The notes under the pieces were generated by a model that worked only from the letters and a program-made list of their open reading frames with translations, did not search any database and had not been told where the DNA came from. This document shows, piece by piece, positions 8,398-17,551 of a DNA stretch of 58,230 nucleotides. The translations under genes were made by a program, and so were the position numbers. The stretch's first letter is position 1. Each line of letters opens with the position of its first letter. Source of the stretch: Bradyrhizobium centrolobii (GTDB taxonomy: Bacteria > Pseudomonadota > Alphaproteobacteria > Rhizobiales > Xanthobacteraceae); the NCBI RefSeq assembly GCF_001641635.1, contig NZ_LUUB01000036.1, positions 21,899-80,128 of the forward strand, read 5' to 3'.

Positions 8398-9324
8398 TCA
8401 CTTGTTCAAAAAGTTCAACGGCAATCCGCCGCGCGGCCAGTCCATGGCGATCAGTTCGCCCTTGCCCGACAGCGTGATGTAGGCGGTCTTCAGCTCGGCG
8501 CCGCCGAAGGCGATGTTGGTGGTGACGCGGTCGCCGGTCGGGACCTGCTCGACCAGGGTGCCATCAGGCGCGATCACCGAGATGCAGCCGGAGACGAGGG
8601 TCGCGACACAGACATTGCCGTTCGCCTCCACCGCGAGCGAGTCGAACATCTGGTAGCCGCCGAGGCCGCAGATCGGCTTGCCGCGCTCGCCGCGGTAGAT
8701 CACGTCGCGCGGCTTGAGCGTGCCGGGCGCGGAGAGCTCGTAGGCCCAGAGCCGCCCCGTCGGCGTCTCCGCGATGTAGACGGTGTTTTCATCCGGCGAG
8801 AGCCCGATGCCGTTCGCCGGCAGCACGCCGTGCACGACCTCGACGATCTCCTTCATGCCGGGCTTGAGATAATACATGCCGCCGACGTCCATCTCGCGGG
8901 CGCGGCGTTTTCCCAGATCGGAGAACCACAGGCCGCCCTGTTTGTCGAAGACGAGATCGTTCGGCCCACGCAGATCGTGCTCGCCGCACTTGGTGACGAC
9001 GGTCTCGACCTTGCCGGATTGCAGGTCGACGCGCTGGATCGAGCCGCCGAGATAATCGTCCGGCTGCGGGCCTGGCATGATCGTGGTGCGGGTCGGGATC
9101 CAGGAGAAGCCGCCATTGTTGCAGATGTAGATCTTGCCGTCGGGCCCGAGGGCTGCGCCGTTCGGGCCGCCCGGAATCTTGGCGACGATCTCCTTGCTGC
9201 CGTCGGGATAGATGCGCGTCAGGCGCTGGCCGCGGATTTCCACCAGCACGACCGAGCCGTCCGGCATCACGACCGGCCCTTCGGGAAATTCAAGGTCGGT
9301 GGCGAGAACGCGGACGTTGGACAT
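8398..9324 (-). CDS. SMP-30/gluconolactonase/LRE family protein
   Basis: A 308-residue six-bladed beta-propeller of the SMP-30/gluconolaconase-like region family. It has the opening metal ligand in LEFPEGPVV, the RGPNDLVFD block, LSPDENTVYIAETPTGRLWAYEL, and a TNIAFGG end. Such proteins hydrolyse sugar-type lactones with one divalent metal. No signal peptide. Start taken at the ATG at 9324, directly behind a GGGAGGGTCCCAAA stretch on the coding strand. The nearby enolase-superfamily gene at 10493 would fit a sugar-acid pathway, but co-regulation is only inferred. Confidence 0.85.
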   Translation of the reverse strand: MSNVRVLATDLEFPEGPVVMPDGSVVLVEIRGQRLTRIYPDGSKEIVAKIPGGPNGAALGPDGKIYICNNGGFSWIPTRTTIMPGPQPDDYLGGSIQRVDLQSGKVETVVTKCGEHDLRGPNDLVFDKQGGLWFSDLGKRRAREMDVGGMYYLKPGMKEIVEVVHGVLPANGIGLSPDENTVYIAETPTGRLWAYELSAPGTLKPRDVIYRGERGKPICGLGGYQMFDSLAVEANGNVCVATLVSGCISVIAPDGTLVEQVPTGDRVTTNIAFGGAELKTAYITLSGKGELIAMDWPRGGLPLNFLNK

Positions 9325-9379
9325 TTTGGGACCCTCCCGGCTGCTTGTTATGGCTTGCACGGGATGTCCGGCACGGGCC

Positions 9380-9402
9380 CCGCAGGCAAGATTTGCCTGC
9401 GG
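9380..9402. other. Perfect hairpin in the gap upstream of the SMP-30 gene
   Basis: A 10-bp inverted repeat (CCGCAGGCAA with TTGCCTGCGG) around a 3-nt loop, with no T-run on either side. It lies 56 bases upstream of the SMP-30 start and downstream of the AraC gene. It could act as an operator or a weak terminator. Confidence 0.35.
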
Positions 9403-9463
9403 TTATGACAAAGTCGCCAAGGCTTGCCAAGCAAGCGGGCAGGTATGCCAGCGTTGCGGAAGC

Positions 9464-10309
9464 CTATTCCTTCACCGGCACCCAGATCTCGAAACCACCA
9501 TTGCCGGTTGCGGGATCGAACCTCTCATCATAGCGCTCGAAGTTCGGCGCGTCAGCGGCTTTCAGGCCAGACGCCGGCAGCCATTGATTCCAGATGGTGT
9601 TGACGGTGCGGCGGACCGAGGCGACGTGCTCGGCGTGGGTGAAGACCGCATAGCGCTGCTCGGGAATGCGAATGCGACCGAAGCGTCGCGGCAGGTCGGA
9701 GAAATCGGCGACCTCGACGCCGGCGATGTAGTCGAAATTGCCGGCATCATCACCATTGCAGCAGACGCCGTAGGCGACTTGATATTTTCCCTGGCCGATG
9801 CGGGCAGGAATGTCGGCAACCTCCTGGTGGAAGCGGTGCCAAAGGCTCGGGATGATTGCGCCGTTGTCGCACGCGATGCGCTCGGCGGGGCCGGCGACGA
9901 GGAAGGCCTTTGCAGTCTCGAAGCGGGGCGGTGCAAGATTGTCGAGCAGGGTGGAATCCATGAGGATCGGCTCCTGAAGCTTGAGGTCCTTGACGCACGT
10001 TGCCGCCCTCACCGCTTCGGGCGTGATGCCGAAATGGTCGCGGAACGCGCGGGTGAATGCTTCGTGCGAGCCGTAGTCCGCCTCCAGCGCCAGCGACAGG
10101 ATATCGGGTGCGCCTTTCGCAAGCAGACGCGCAGCCTCCGTCAGCCGCCGCGCGCGCACGTAGCGCATCACCGGAAGTCCGGTGGCTGCGGCAAACGCGC
10201 GCACCAAGTGGAACCGCGACACACCGCCGACCGCAGCGATCTCGTCGAGCGTCATCGGCTCGGCAAGATGGCTCTCGATGTACCAGAGCGCACGCTGGGC
10301 TGGGTTCAC
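9464..10309 (-). CDS. AraC-type regulator with GyrI-like effector domain
   Basis: A 281-residue protein. The AraC DNA-binding domain is at the N-terminus (about residues 5-105), with both helix-turn-helix units visible (MTLDEIAAVGGVSRFHLVRAF and DILSLALEADYGSHEAFTRAF). The C-terminal half (about 125-281) is a GyrI-like small-molecule binding domain ending in GFEIWVPV, the Rob/SoxS-like arrangement used by multidrug or stress sensors. It lies upstream of the SMP-30 gene on the same strand and divergent from the enolase-superfamily gene at 10493. Either could be its target. Confidence 0.85.
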   Translation of the reverse strand: MNPAQRALWYIESHLAEPMTLDEIAAVGGVSRFHLVRAFAAATGLPVMRYVRARRLTEAARLLAKGAPDILSLALEADYGSHEAFTRAFRDHFGITPEAVRAATCVKDLKLQEPILMDSTLLDNLAPPRFETAKAFLVAGPAERIACDNGAIIPSLWHRFHQEVADIPARIGQGKYQVAYGVCCNGDDAGNFDYIAGVEVADFSDLPRRFGRIRIPEQRYAVFTHAEHVASVRRTVNTIWNQWLPASGLKAADAPNFERYDERFDPATGNGGFEIWVPVKE

Positions 10310-10492
10310 GGTGCTTTGGCCCTCGTTCGAAGCGTGGCCATGATGCGCGGATTACCGCCCGCTTCGCTTGATCGGCGTTGCTGTTCTGCAAGAGGATAGC
10401 GCCGTAACAGCCACTGGCAACGTCCGCCTGTTCATGTCTACACTCAAGACCTTCCCTAGAACCGCTCACGAGAAAGCAGGAGGAACCGCGTC

Positions 10493-11596
10493 ATGGAGAT
10501 CACCGATGTGCGGGCGCACCATATCCGCATTCCCTATGACGCCGGTGTCGCCAGCTTTCGCCAAGGCGCCTCCGCGATCACCGCCCTCGACATGGTGGTC
10601 GTCGAGGTCACGACCGACGCCGGGCTGACCGGCTGGGGCGATGCCTTCGCCTATGTCTGTCCCCGCACCACGCGCAGCGCCGTCGAGGAGATGATCGCGC
10701 CGCAGGCGCGCGGGCTGAAAGTTCCTGATGCGGCCGGCATTCCCGCGGTCATGGAGCAGATCCAGCGCAACCTGCATCTGTTCGGTCGCTACGGCATCAC
10801 CATGTTCGCGATCTCCGGGCTCGACATCGCATTGTGGGACCTTGCTGCGAAGATCAAGGGGGTGCCGGTGCATCGCCTGCTCGGAGAGGTCAGGCGCACG
10901 GCCATTCCCGCTTATGCGAGCCTGTTGCGGATCGGCTCGCCCGACAACATCGCCGCCGAATGCAGGAAGGCGCTCGCGCTCGGCTATGGCGCCATCAAGC
11001 TGCACGAAACCACGACGCCGGCAGTCTTTGCCGCGCGCGAGGCGATCGGCCCGGGCGTTCCGCTGATGGTCGACATGAACTGCCCGCTCACCGGCGAACA
11101 GGCGATCGCGTTCGCGAAGGCATGTCGGGACGCGCAACCGATGTTCCTGGAGGAGCCGGTCTGGCCGCCGGAGGACTTTACCACGCTCGCCGAGGTGCGC
11201 AGCAAGGGCGGGCTCGCCATCGCCGCAGGCGAAAATGCCTGCACCGAATATCAATTCCGCCAGATGATGACGGCGGGCGCGGTGAGCCACGCCCAGCCAT
11301 CGGTGATCAAGGTCGGCGGCATCACGGAATTTCTGAAAGTCGCGGCGGTGGCCGATGAGCTCGGCGTCAAGATTGTCCCGCATTCCCCGTATTTCGGTCC
11401 GGGGCTTCTGGCGACGCTGCATCTCCTGGCGCTGCGCGACGACGGGCTCGTCGAGATGTTCTACCTGAAGCGCGACGCCTGCCTCTGGGGAGGTCGCGCC
11501 GATGTCGATGCCACCGGCCATGTCGTGGTGCCGACCGGTCCGGGGCTCGGTTACGAGCCCGATCGTGGCGTGATGGAGCGATATCGCGTCACGTGA
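10493..11596 (+). CDS. Mandelate racemase/muconate lactonizing enzyme family protein
   Basis: A 367-residue member of the enolase superfamily. An N-terminal capping domain precedes a TIM barrel with a K-L-H motif (Lys169, His171). Metal ligands are Asp194, Glu220 and Glu247, and His297 is in VPHSPYFGPG. The KxH and terminal His pattern fits acid-sugar dehydratases or racemases of the MR subgroup more than muconate cycloisomerases. It is divergent from the AraC/GyrI regulator. With the SMP-30 lactonase nearby it may belong to a sugar-acid route, which is inference. Confidence 0.82.
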   Translation: MEITDVRAHHIRIPYDAGVASFRQGASAITALDMVVVEVTTDAGLTGWGDAFAYVCPRTTRSAVEEMIAPQARGLKVPDAAGIPAVMEQIQRNLHLFGRYGITMFAISGLDIALWDLAAKIKGVPVHRLLGEVRRTAIPAYASLLRIGSPDNIAAECRKALALGYGAIKLHETTTPAVFAAREAIGPGVPLMVDMNCPLTGEQAIAFAKACRDAQPMFLEEPVWPPEDFTTLAEVRSKGGLAIAAGENACTEYQFRQMMTAGAVSHAQPSVIKVGGITEFLKVAAVADELGVKIVPHSPYFGPGLLATLHLLALRDDGLVEMFYLKRDACLWGGRADVDATGHVVVPTGPGLGYEPDRGVMERYRVT

Positions 11597-11613
11597 TCGC
11601 CGAGCCGGCGCCC

Positions 11614-12003
11614 TTATTTCGTCGCGTCCTTATTTCCTTCCTTGGCCACCGGCTGCGCGTCCTTCGCAGGAGGCGCATCCTGCTTCTTGATCACATCCTC
11701 CGCCATCTTCGCCTGCGCGGCCTGGAGATCGCCGAGCGTTTTCTGCAATCCGGCAACGGTGGTCTTCAGCGCGTCGATCTGCCGGTTGGCCGCATCGAGC
11801 TTCTGCTGATGATCGAGATTGAGCTTGGTGATCGTCTTCTGGAGAAAGTCGACGTTGCTCTGCAGGCAGCTCGTGCGCCGCTCCATGGTCTTCTCGACCG
11901 TGCAGATCTCGATGCCGGGCACGTCCTGCGCGCGGACCTGTGCCGGCGCCAATGTTGCGAGCAGCAACATTGCGAAACAAATGGCAGCACTCCTGCACGA
12001 CAT
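11614..12003 (-). CDS. Secreted coiled-coil protein, unknown function
   Basis: A 129-residue protein with a signal peptide (CFAMLLLATLAPAQVRAQ, cleavage near residue 26) and a helical coiled-coil region (about 45-100) with regular hydrophobic spacing. It ends in a Lys/Ala/Pro-rich tail. Two Cys residues (in EICTVEK and TSCLQS) are well placed for a periplasmic disulfide. I do not recognise a named family. The 3' end lies 17 bases from the convergent enolase-superfamily gene. Confidence 0.6.
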   Translation of the reverse strand: MSCRSAAICFAMLLLATLAPAQVRAQDVPGIEICTVEKTMERRTSCLQSNVDFLQKTITKLNLDHQQKLDAANRQIDALKTTVAGLQKTLGDLQAAQAKMAEDVIKKQDAPPAKDAQPVAKEGNKDATK

Positions 12004-12187
12004 GCGGGTTCCCTATCAAATTGATCACGGCAATGTGCGCAGAACGCGCCCACGCCGCTGAGGCTACCACACTGGTACCGCATTCTCGCGTTGAGCTTGG
12101 CGTGCTCCCTCGGACGGGGAGCGATGATCTGCGCGCGGCGAGATGTGGGCCCTCTCTCCGCGGCTTTCTTTAGGGGAGACTTTTTGA

Positions 12188-12406
12188 ATGGCAACGCGCG
12201 AAAGACGTTTGGCGGAATTCAATGGCGCCGGAGAACCACCGCCTGGCATGCCGGTCGAGGTGCTGTGCGAGGATCACAGCGGAACGTACCAGCTCCCGTT
12301 CGCATGCCGCTACGTCGGAGGCCGCTGGCAGAACGACGAGGCCGGCATCGCGCTCGAAGCAACCGTCATCGGCTGGCGCCTGCCGCGCGTGAAGCAGACC
12401 GCCTGA
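12188..12406 (+). CDS. Small conserved-looking hypothetical protein
   Basis: A 72-residue protein beginning MATRERRLAEFNGAGEPPPG, with a compact beta-rich core (VEVLCEDHSGTYQLPFACRY, then GRWQND and VIGWRLP). A GGGGAGA lies 12 nt before the ATG. The composition matches a folded domain and not random high-GC reading. No membrane segment or family recognised. Confidence 0.6.
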   Translation: MATRERRLAEFNGAGEPPPGMPVEVLCEDHSGTYQLPFACRYVGGRWQNDEAGIALEATVIGWRLPRVKQTA

Positions 12407-12542
12407 CGGCCCGCATCTGTCTCAAAATGCAACGGCGCCGCACGCCGCTTTAACCTCCGGAACGCGGCCCGAACGAATCACGTCCGAATCAGCCGAGAGG
12501 TTCCGTACGCACCTGTTCACGGCTAGATGTCGCTAGATCCCT

Positions 12543-12576
12543 GCGCGCGCGTACCATATCTGCGAGACGCGCGCGC
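12543..12576. other. GC-rich hairpin in a 291-bp gene-free gap
   Basis: A 10-bp stem GCGCGCGCGT/ACGCGCGCGC with a 14-nt A/T-containing loop and no T-run. It lies between the small gene ending at 12406 and the GST gene. Nothing else in 12407-12697 looks coding. Confidence 0.35.
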
Positions 12577-12697
12577 GGGCACAGCCGGCATCCGGCGTAC
12601 AAAAGTTAACTGCTTCAATTGCACAGCCGTCGATGGCGGACGGTGGCCGCAGGCCGGCGCGCCGCTCTCAAAACAGGCAGGGCCGCGCGAGGCCTGC

Positions 12698-13354
12698 CTA
12701 ATATTCGACCTCGAGCTCCTCGATCTCGGCCGGCTCCTCCCGGGCTGCGGCGATCCATTCCTGCATCTCGTCCATGGCCATGATGGTGTCGGCATAGGCC
12801 TTCAGCCGTGGCTCGAGCTTGACGTCATAGGTCATGAAGCGCGTCACCACGGGGGCGTACATCGCATCGGCCATGGTGCGCTTTTCGCCGAACAGGAAGG
12901 GGCCGCCCGACTTCTCCAGGCAGTCGCGCCAGATGAACCAGACCCGGTCGATGTCGGCCTGCGCCCGCGACCAGATCTTGAAGCCGGGAAAATGCCCCTT
13001 GAGATTGACCGGCAGCGAGGCACGCAGCGTCGTGAAGCCGGAATGGATTTCACCGCAGATCGAGCGGCAATGCGCGCGCTGGATGCGGTCGGCCGGCAGT
13101 AGCCCGGCGTCCGGCATGATCTCGTTGAGATATTCGGCGATCGCCAGCGTATCCCAGATGGTGGCGTCCTCGTGCCGCAGACACGGCACAAGGATCGACG
13201 ACGACAGCAGGAGAATTTCGGCGCGCGCGGAAGGGTCGTCGGGCGCAGTGACGATCTCCTCGAAATCGAGCCCGGAGAACTTCGCCAGCAGCCAGCCACG
13301 CAGCGACCAGGACGAGTAGTTCTTGCTGCTGATCGTCAGTGTCGCCTTCGCCAT
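12698..13354 (-). CDS. Glutathione S-transferase family protein
   Basis: A 218-residue protein with a thioredoxin-like N-terminal domain. KNYSSWSLRGWLLAKFSG contains the catalytic-type Ser, ILVPCLRHEDATIWDTLAIAEYL is the glutathione-binding region, and an all-helical C-terminal domain follows. It would conjugate or reduce small electrophiles using glutathione in the cytoplasm. Start at the ATG at 13354, because a longer frame upstream has no ribosome site. It is divergent from phaZ, separated by 165 bases. Confidence 0.85.
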   Translation of the reverse strand: MAKATLTISSKNYSSWSLRGWLLAKFSGLDFEEIVTAPDDPSARAEILLLSSSILVPCLRHEDATIWDTLAIAEYLNEIMPDAGLLPADRIQRAHCRSICGEIHSGFTTLRASLPVNLKGHFPGFKIWSRAQADIDRVWFIWRDCLEKSGGPFLFGEKRTMADAMYAPVVTRFMTYDVKLEPRLKAYADTIMAMDEMQEWIAAAREEPAEIEELEVEY

Positions 13355-13519
13355 ATGGCCCTTCCCTCGCTTAACGAGACCGCCACGCCGTCCCGCGGGT
13401 GCCCATTGCTTGTGCTCTCCGTGCAATCAGCAGCAAGCAACGTGCCAGTTTTGAGGGCGGCCTGCCCCGGATCTGGCGTCGATATTGCATAGCAGCACGG
13501 GACAGGTGGGCACCTCAGT

Positions 13520-14743
13520 ATGATGTCGATGTTTTATCAGGCCTTTCAGAACCACATGGACCTGACCGAGCCATGGCGGGCGGGGGCCTCTTCTGCGCTC
13601 AAATATCTGAACCTGGTTCCGCAGGGCATGTCGGACCAGATCGTCGGCCGGCTGGCCGCGGCGCTCGAGCTGATCTCGCGCTCCACCCTCACCTATCACC
13701 GCCCGGCCTATGGCATCGACCGCGTGACGGTGGGCAATCGCGAAGTCGCCGTCACCGAGGAGATCGCCTACGCCACGCCGTTCGGCTCGCTGCTGCATTT
13801 CAGGAAGGAAGACGTGCCCGAGCAGCCGCGCATGCTGCTGGTGGCGCCGATGTCCGGTCATTTCTCCACGCTCTTGCGCGGCACCGTGAAGACACTGCTC
13901 CAGGATCACGACGTGTACATCACCGACTGGCACAATCCGCGCGACATTCCGCGCAGCGACGGCCGCTTCGGTCTCGACGACTACACCGAGCATCTCATAG
14001 ACTTCCTCGGACAGCTCGGTCCGCGCCCGCACATGGTCGCGATCTGCCAGCCGTCGGTCTCGGCGCTCGCGGCCGCCGCGATCATGTGCGAGGACAATCA
14101 CCCCTCGCGCCCCGCGACGCTGACGCTGATGGCAGGACCGATCGACACGCGGGTGCAGCCGACGAAGGTGAACGAGTTCGCCAAGAGCAAGCCGATCACC
14201 TGGTTCGAGCGCAACCTGATCAACTACGTGCCGATGCAGTGCCGCGGCGCGTTCCGGAAAGTCTATCCGGGCTTTGTGCAGCTCACCGCCTTCGTCTCGA
14301 TGAATCTCGAGCGCCACATCAAGCAGCATCTCGATCTCGCCAACCACATCGCCAAGGGCGAGAAGGACAAGGCCGCGACGATCAAGACGTTCTACGACGA
14401 ATATTTCGCGGTGATGGATCTACCGGCCGAGTTCTACATCGAGACCGTGCGTGATGTGTTCCAGGAGCATCTCCTGCCGCAGGGCAGACTGATGCATCGC
14501 GGACGCATGGTGAACCCCACGGCGATCAGCCGCATGGGGCTGATGACGGTCGAGGGCGAGAAGGATGACATCTGCTCGATCGGCCAGACGCTTGCTGCGC
14601 AAGACCTCTGCACCGGCGTGCGCGCCTATCGCCGCGTCCATCACATGCAGGCCGGCGTCGGCCATTACGGCGTGTTCTCCGGAAAGCGCTGGAACAACGA
14701 GATCTATCCGCTCTTACGGGATTTCGTGCACGTCAATTCGTGA
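13520..14743 (+). CDS. phaZ: Intracellular poly(3-hydroxybutyrate) depolymerase
   Basis: A 407-residue alpha/beta hydrolase of the cytoplasmic PhaZ type. The nucleophile elbow reads VAICQPSV with Cys176 in place of the usual Ser, as in the PhaZ family with a Cys-Asp-His triad. The C-terminal VHHMQAGVGHYGVFSGKRW segment supplies the His. It mobilises stored PHB granules. The start ATG-ATG at 13520 follows GGGCACCTCAGT. The last 22 bases before the stop codon finishes are repeated exactly at 18678-18699, so the 3' end of this gene marks the left border of the sigma-factor unit. Confidence 0.92.
   Translation: MMSMFYQAFQNHMDLTEPWRAGASSALKYLNLVPQGMSDQIVGRLAAALELISRSTLTYHRPAYGIDRVTVGNREVAVTEEIAYATPFGSLLHFRKEDVPEQPRMLLVAPMSGHFSTLLRGTVKTLLQDHDVYITDWHNPRDIPRSDGRFGLDDYTEHLIDFLGQLGPRPHMVAICQPSVSALAAAAIMCEDNHPSRPATLTLMAGPIDTRVQPTKVNEFAKSKPITWFERNLINYVPMQCRGAFRKVYPGFVQLTAFVSMNLERHIKQHLDLANHIAKGEKDKAATIKTFYDEYFAVMDLPAEFYIETVRDVFQEHLLPQGRLMHRGRMVNPTAISRMGLMTVEGEKDDICSIGQTLAAQDLCTGVRAYRRVHHMQAGVGHYGVFSGKRWNNEIYPLLRDFVHVNS
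14721..14742 (+). repeat. 22-bp direct repeat, left copy (3' end of phaZ)
   Basis: Starts atttcgtgcacgtcaattcg and is identical over 22 bases to 18678-18699, while the bases on either side differ. It encodes the last residues of PhaZ. The two copies bracket the five-gene unit at 14747-18397. Confidence 0.8.
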
Positions 14744-14746
14744 CGT

Positions 14747-15520
14747 TCAGATCGGACGGGACTGTCTGCGAACCTCGTCCGCAATAGGCCTCAACGATTC
14801 AGGAGCGGCACGGCCCATCAGACTGTACCCCAGTCCGTCGTCGGCCCAAGCAAAGCCTCCGACGTCGCCCTGCGATTGAGGCGTCATGGGCGCGTTCTGA
14901 TCCGCGCTGCTCATCGCCCGGATCAGCACGACGATCCGGCTGCCGTGGTCGTCGTCATACATGAACATGGCGGCCGGACCGTGCGAGCTGGCGACAATGC
15001 GCCCTCCCATCAACCGATAGCCTGACGTGGTCAGATCCGGCGCCTTCACCGGCCGGTGCAGCCGGTCGGAGACCCATTGCACGAGCTCGGCGCTGTCGGA
15101 AGCGCGAACCTCGACGGGCCGGACGCGATCCGGTGCGTAAACGCTATAGGAAGCCGCCGCTTCCTGACCGAGCGCAGCCAGTCCGCCCGGCGAACCCTGC
15201 AGCGCACCACGCATGGACCAGCCGCCAATGCCGCCGATGCTCAACAGCACCAGCGCCGCCGCGGCCCAGCGGACGAAGGAAGGGCGTCGAGCCCGCTGCT
15301 CGATGATGCGCTTCAAATTTAGCTCCGCCGGCAACGGCTCCTCGGCGATAGGCGCGAGCGCCGCGCGCAACCCCTCGCGCTGATCGGTGAACGCGGCCAC
15401 GCGCTTGGCAACCTCCGGATGATCATTCAGATAAGCGGCGACCTGTGCCTGCCGCTCCGGCTCGAGGACCCGATCTACATAGCCATGGAGATCATCTTCC
15501 GTGATCGGACGATGGCTCAT
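14747..15520 (-). CDS. Anti-sigma factor, single membrane span
   Basis: A 257-residue protein with a short cytoplasmic N-terminal sigma-binding part (ITEDDLHGYVDRVLEPERQA, typical of proteobacterial ECF anti-sigma factors). One membrane helix follows (about 82-102), then a periplasmic domain ending in DGLGYSLMGRAAPESLRPIADEVRRQ. No HxxxCxxC zinc motif, so it is not of the ZAS redox type. It overlaps the sigma gene by four bases (ATGA), so the two are translationally coupled. It would hold the sigma factor until an envelope signal releases it. Confidence 0.85.
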   Translation of the reverse strand: MSHRPITEDDLHGYVDRVLEPERQAQVAAYLNDHPEVAKRVAAFTDQREGLRAALAPIAEEPLPAELNLKRIIEQRARRPSFVRWAAAALVLLSIGGIGGWSMRGALQGSPGGLAALGQEAAASYSVYAPDRVRPVEVRASDSAELVQWVSDRLHRPVKAPDLTTSGYRLMGGRIVASSHGPAAMFMYDDDHGSRIVVLIRAMSSADQNAPMTPQSQGDVGGFAWADDGLGYSLMGRAAPESLRPIADEVRRQSRPI

Positions 15521-16047
15521 TCTCTTGCGCTCCGGATTGACACGATATTGCTTGCCTCGCCGTTCGAGGGACCTTCAAGCTCCTGCTGCAGCCGTTCGCG
15601 CGCGCGGGACAGCCGCGACATCACCGTACCCACGGGAACGCCGAGCACTTTCGCGGCATCCGCGTAGGACAGGTCCTCGACGCCCACGAGCAGCAGCACC
15701 GCCTGCTGATCCTTGGGGAGTCTCGCGAGCTTGTTCAGAACATCCCGGTACATCAGCTTCTGGTCCTGAGCGGCGGCCTCGCTGAAATCGTCCTCATTGC
15801 TCTCATCGATCGGAACGTGGCTGCCGCGCGCCGCCGATTGGCGAAACTGACTGATGGCGAGGTTATGCAGTATCGTGAATAGCCACGCGCGGACGCTGCC
15901 ATCCCGCCGCTGGTGCCAGTGGCTGACCGCGCGTTCCAGGCAATCCTGGACCAGATCGTCGGCGGTTGCACGATCGCGGACGAGCGAGCGTGCGTAGCGG
16001 CGAAGCGCCGGGATCAGCGGCTCGACCTGAACCAGCATGTCCTGCAT
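15517..16047 (-). CDS. ECF RNA polymerase sigma factor
   Basis: A 176-residue group IV sigma factor. Region 2 includes RDRATADDLVQDCLERA and AWLFTILHNLAISQFRQ. Region 4 includes LPKDQQAVLLLVGVEDLSYADAAKVLGVPVGTVMSRLSRARERL. Start chosen at the ATG at 16047, which has GGAG 7 nt upstream. The open frame extends 54 codons further but overlaps the YVTN gene. Its own anti-sigma factor is encoded directly downstream. It probably transcribes this operon and other envelope genes. Confidence 0.9.
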   Translation of the reverse strand: MQDMLVQVEPLIPALRRYARSLVRDRATADDLVQDCLERAVSHWHQRRDGSVRAWLFTILHNLAISQFRQSAARGSHVPIDESNEDDFSEAAAQDQKLMYRDVLNKLARLPKDQQAVLLLVGVEDLSYADAAKVLGVPVGTVMSRLSRARERLQQELEGPSNGEASNIVSIRSARE

Positions 16048-16087
16048 CGTGCGCTCCGCCTGCTCTCCGCTGTCGTTCGAATGAACG

Positions 16088-17542
16088 TCATCGGGTCTCG
16101 ATCTGGACCGGCTCGCCTGGCATGGCCGCTTCACCTGACGCAATGACCAGGTAGCGCTTGTACAGCTTGGATGTCTGATCGACGATCTGCCGGATCGGGC
16201 CTGCGGCATTGACGATAGCAGATCCGGCCGGATTGGTCATGAAGGCAGCCAGCGGCTGCAACGGGCCGCTGCCGTCCGCGTGCTCGGCCAGCGCCAGCAC
16301 ATATTTCTGCTTGGGCTGAAGCCCCGTGACCGAGGCCTGCAGGATCTGGATCAGGCCCTGATCGAACAGCGACACGCTGGTCGGCGCCTTACCACCCTCT
16401 GGTCTTTCCTTCGGCGCCAGCGCAAGGTGCGCGACCTGGCCGGCGACGCCGAGGGTCTGCAGGTTCTGGCGCTCATCGGGATCGGGCGCAGCATTCGGCA
16501 CATAGGCGATCGCCTGCGGCGCCTGGCCGATCGGCACATTGGCAATCACCTTGTTGGTCGCGGAATCGATCGCGGCCAGCGCATCGGCGTTCTCCAATCC
16601 GACATAGACACGCGTGCCATCGCCCGAAGGCCAGACGCCGTGCGGAAGATTGCCGACCGGGATGGTTGCGACTTGCGAGAAGTCATCCGTGCGGAACACC
16701 TTGACCTCGTTCAGCCCGCCCACGGTGACATAGGCGAAGGTTCCCTTGGCCGTATGGGCAAAGTTCACATGATTGGTGATCGGTCCGGTGTCGATCGTCT
16801 TGATCGGGTTGAACGGCGGCCTGGCATCGAACACCTGGGTCTTGCCGGTGTCCTTGAGCGTGAACCACACCTGGTCGCCCTCCGGCGTTACGGCGATGTT
16901 CGGACAGAACGGGCTTTCCTGCTTCACCCTCGCGATGATCTTGTGCTCGGCCACCGAGACGACGTCGGTCTCGGGATTGAAGGACGAACAGATATAACCG
17001 TACTTGCCGTCCGGCGAGAACATCTGCATGCCCGGACCATTTGGCGTCGTGATGCGGGTCTTCTCCTCAAAGCTTCCGGGATCGAGCACGGAGATGTAGT
17101 TCTCGCCGCGCACCGTGACCCACACTTCCTTGCCGTCGGGGGTGAAGAACGCCTCGTGCGGCGAGCGGCCGATATAGGTCGTGTGCTTCACTGCATTGGT
17201 CGCCGTGTCGATGAAGGTCACCGAATTCGAGCCGATCGAAACCACCACGAGAGTGTGGTGGTCGGGCGAATAGCCCATGCCGTGGACGAGCACTTGGCCC
17301 TTGTAGAGCGGGCTGAAATTGCCGGGCTGCGGATCACCGAGCCTGATCACACCGAGCAGTCTGTTGTCGACAGGATCCGTCACCGAGACCGTATTCGAGA
17401 ACTGCTCGGCCGCGTAGACACGGTCATGATGGCTGATCGGGACATCGGGCGATGCAAGCGCGCCAGGCGCCTGGCCTGCCCATGCAGCGCCACTGGTCGC
17501 CAGCATCGTGGCCGCCAGGAAAAGTGTCTTCCATATCTTCAT
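16088..17542 (-). CDS. Periplasmic YVTN-family beta-propeller protein
   Basis: A 484-residue protein with a signal peptide ending at GAAWAGQA. It has repeated propeller blades of the YVTN/YncE type (for example SPDHHTLVVVSIGSNSVTFID, SPDGKYGYICSS, GDGTRVYVGLENADALAAID) up to about residue 350, then a separate C-terminal domain of about 130 residues. These propellers are periplasmic scaffolds or metal/haem-linked proteins without a fixed activity. It is nine bases downstream of the DUF305 gene and 40 bases before the sigma gene. It may be the signal receptor or an exported target of the sigma circuit. Confidence 0.8.
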   Translation of the reverse strand: MKIWKTLFLAATMLATSGAAWAGQAPGALASPDVPISHHDRVYAAEQFSNTVSVTDPVDNRLLGVIRLGDPQPGNFSPLYKGQVLVHGMGYSPDHHTLVVVSIGSNSVTFIDTATNAVKHTTYIGRSPHEAFFTPDGKEVWVTVRGENYISVLDPGSFEEKTRITTPNGPGMQMFSPDGKYGYICSSFNPETDVVSVAEHKIIARVKQESPFCPNIAVTPEGDQVWFTLKDTGKTQVFDARPPFNPIKTIDTGPITNHVNFAHTAKGTFAYVTVGGLNEVKVFRTDDFSQVATIPVGNLPHGVWPSGDGTRVYVGLENADALAAIDSATNKVIANVPIGQAPQAIAYVPNAAPDPDERQNLQTLGVAGQVAHLALAPKERPEGGKAPTSVSLFDQGLIQILQASVTGLQPKQKYVLALAEHADGSGPLQPLAAFMTNPAGSAIVNAAGPIRQIVDQTSKLYKRYLVIASGEAAMPGEPVQIETR

Positions 17543-17551
17543 GTTTGGCTC

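Noticed and set aside
12460..12485. GGAAC-N17-CGTC resembling a general-stress sigma promoter
   Set aside because: No plus-strand gene follows within a useful distance, and the -10 element is imperfect.
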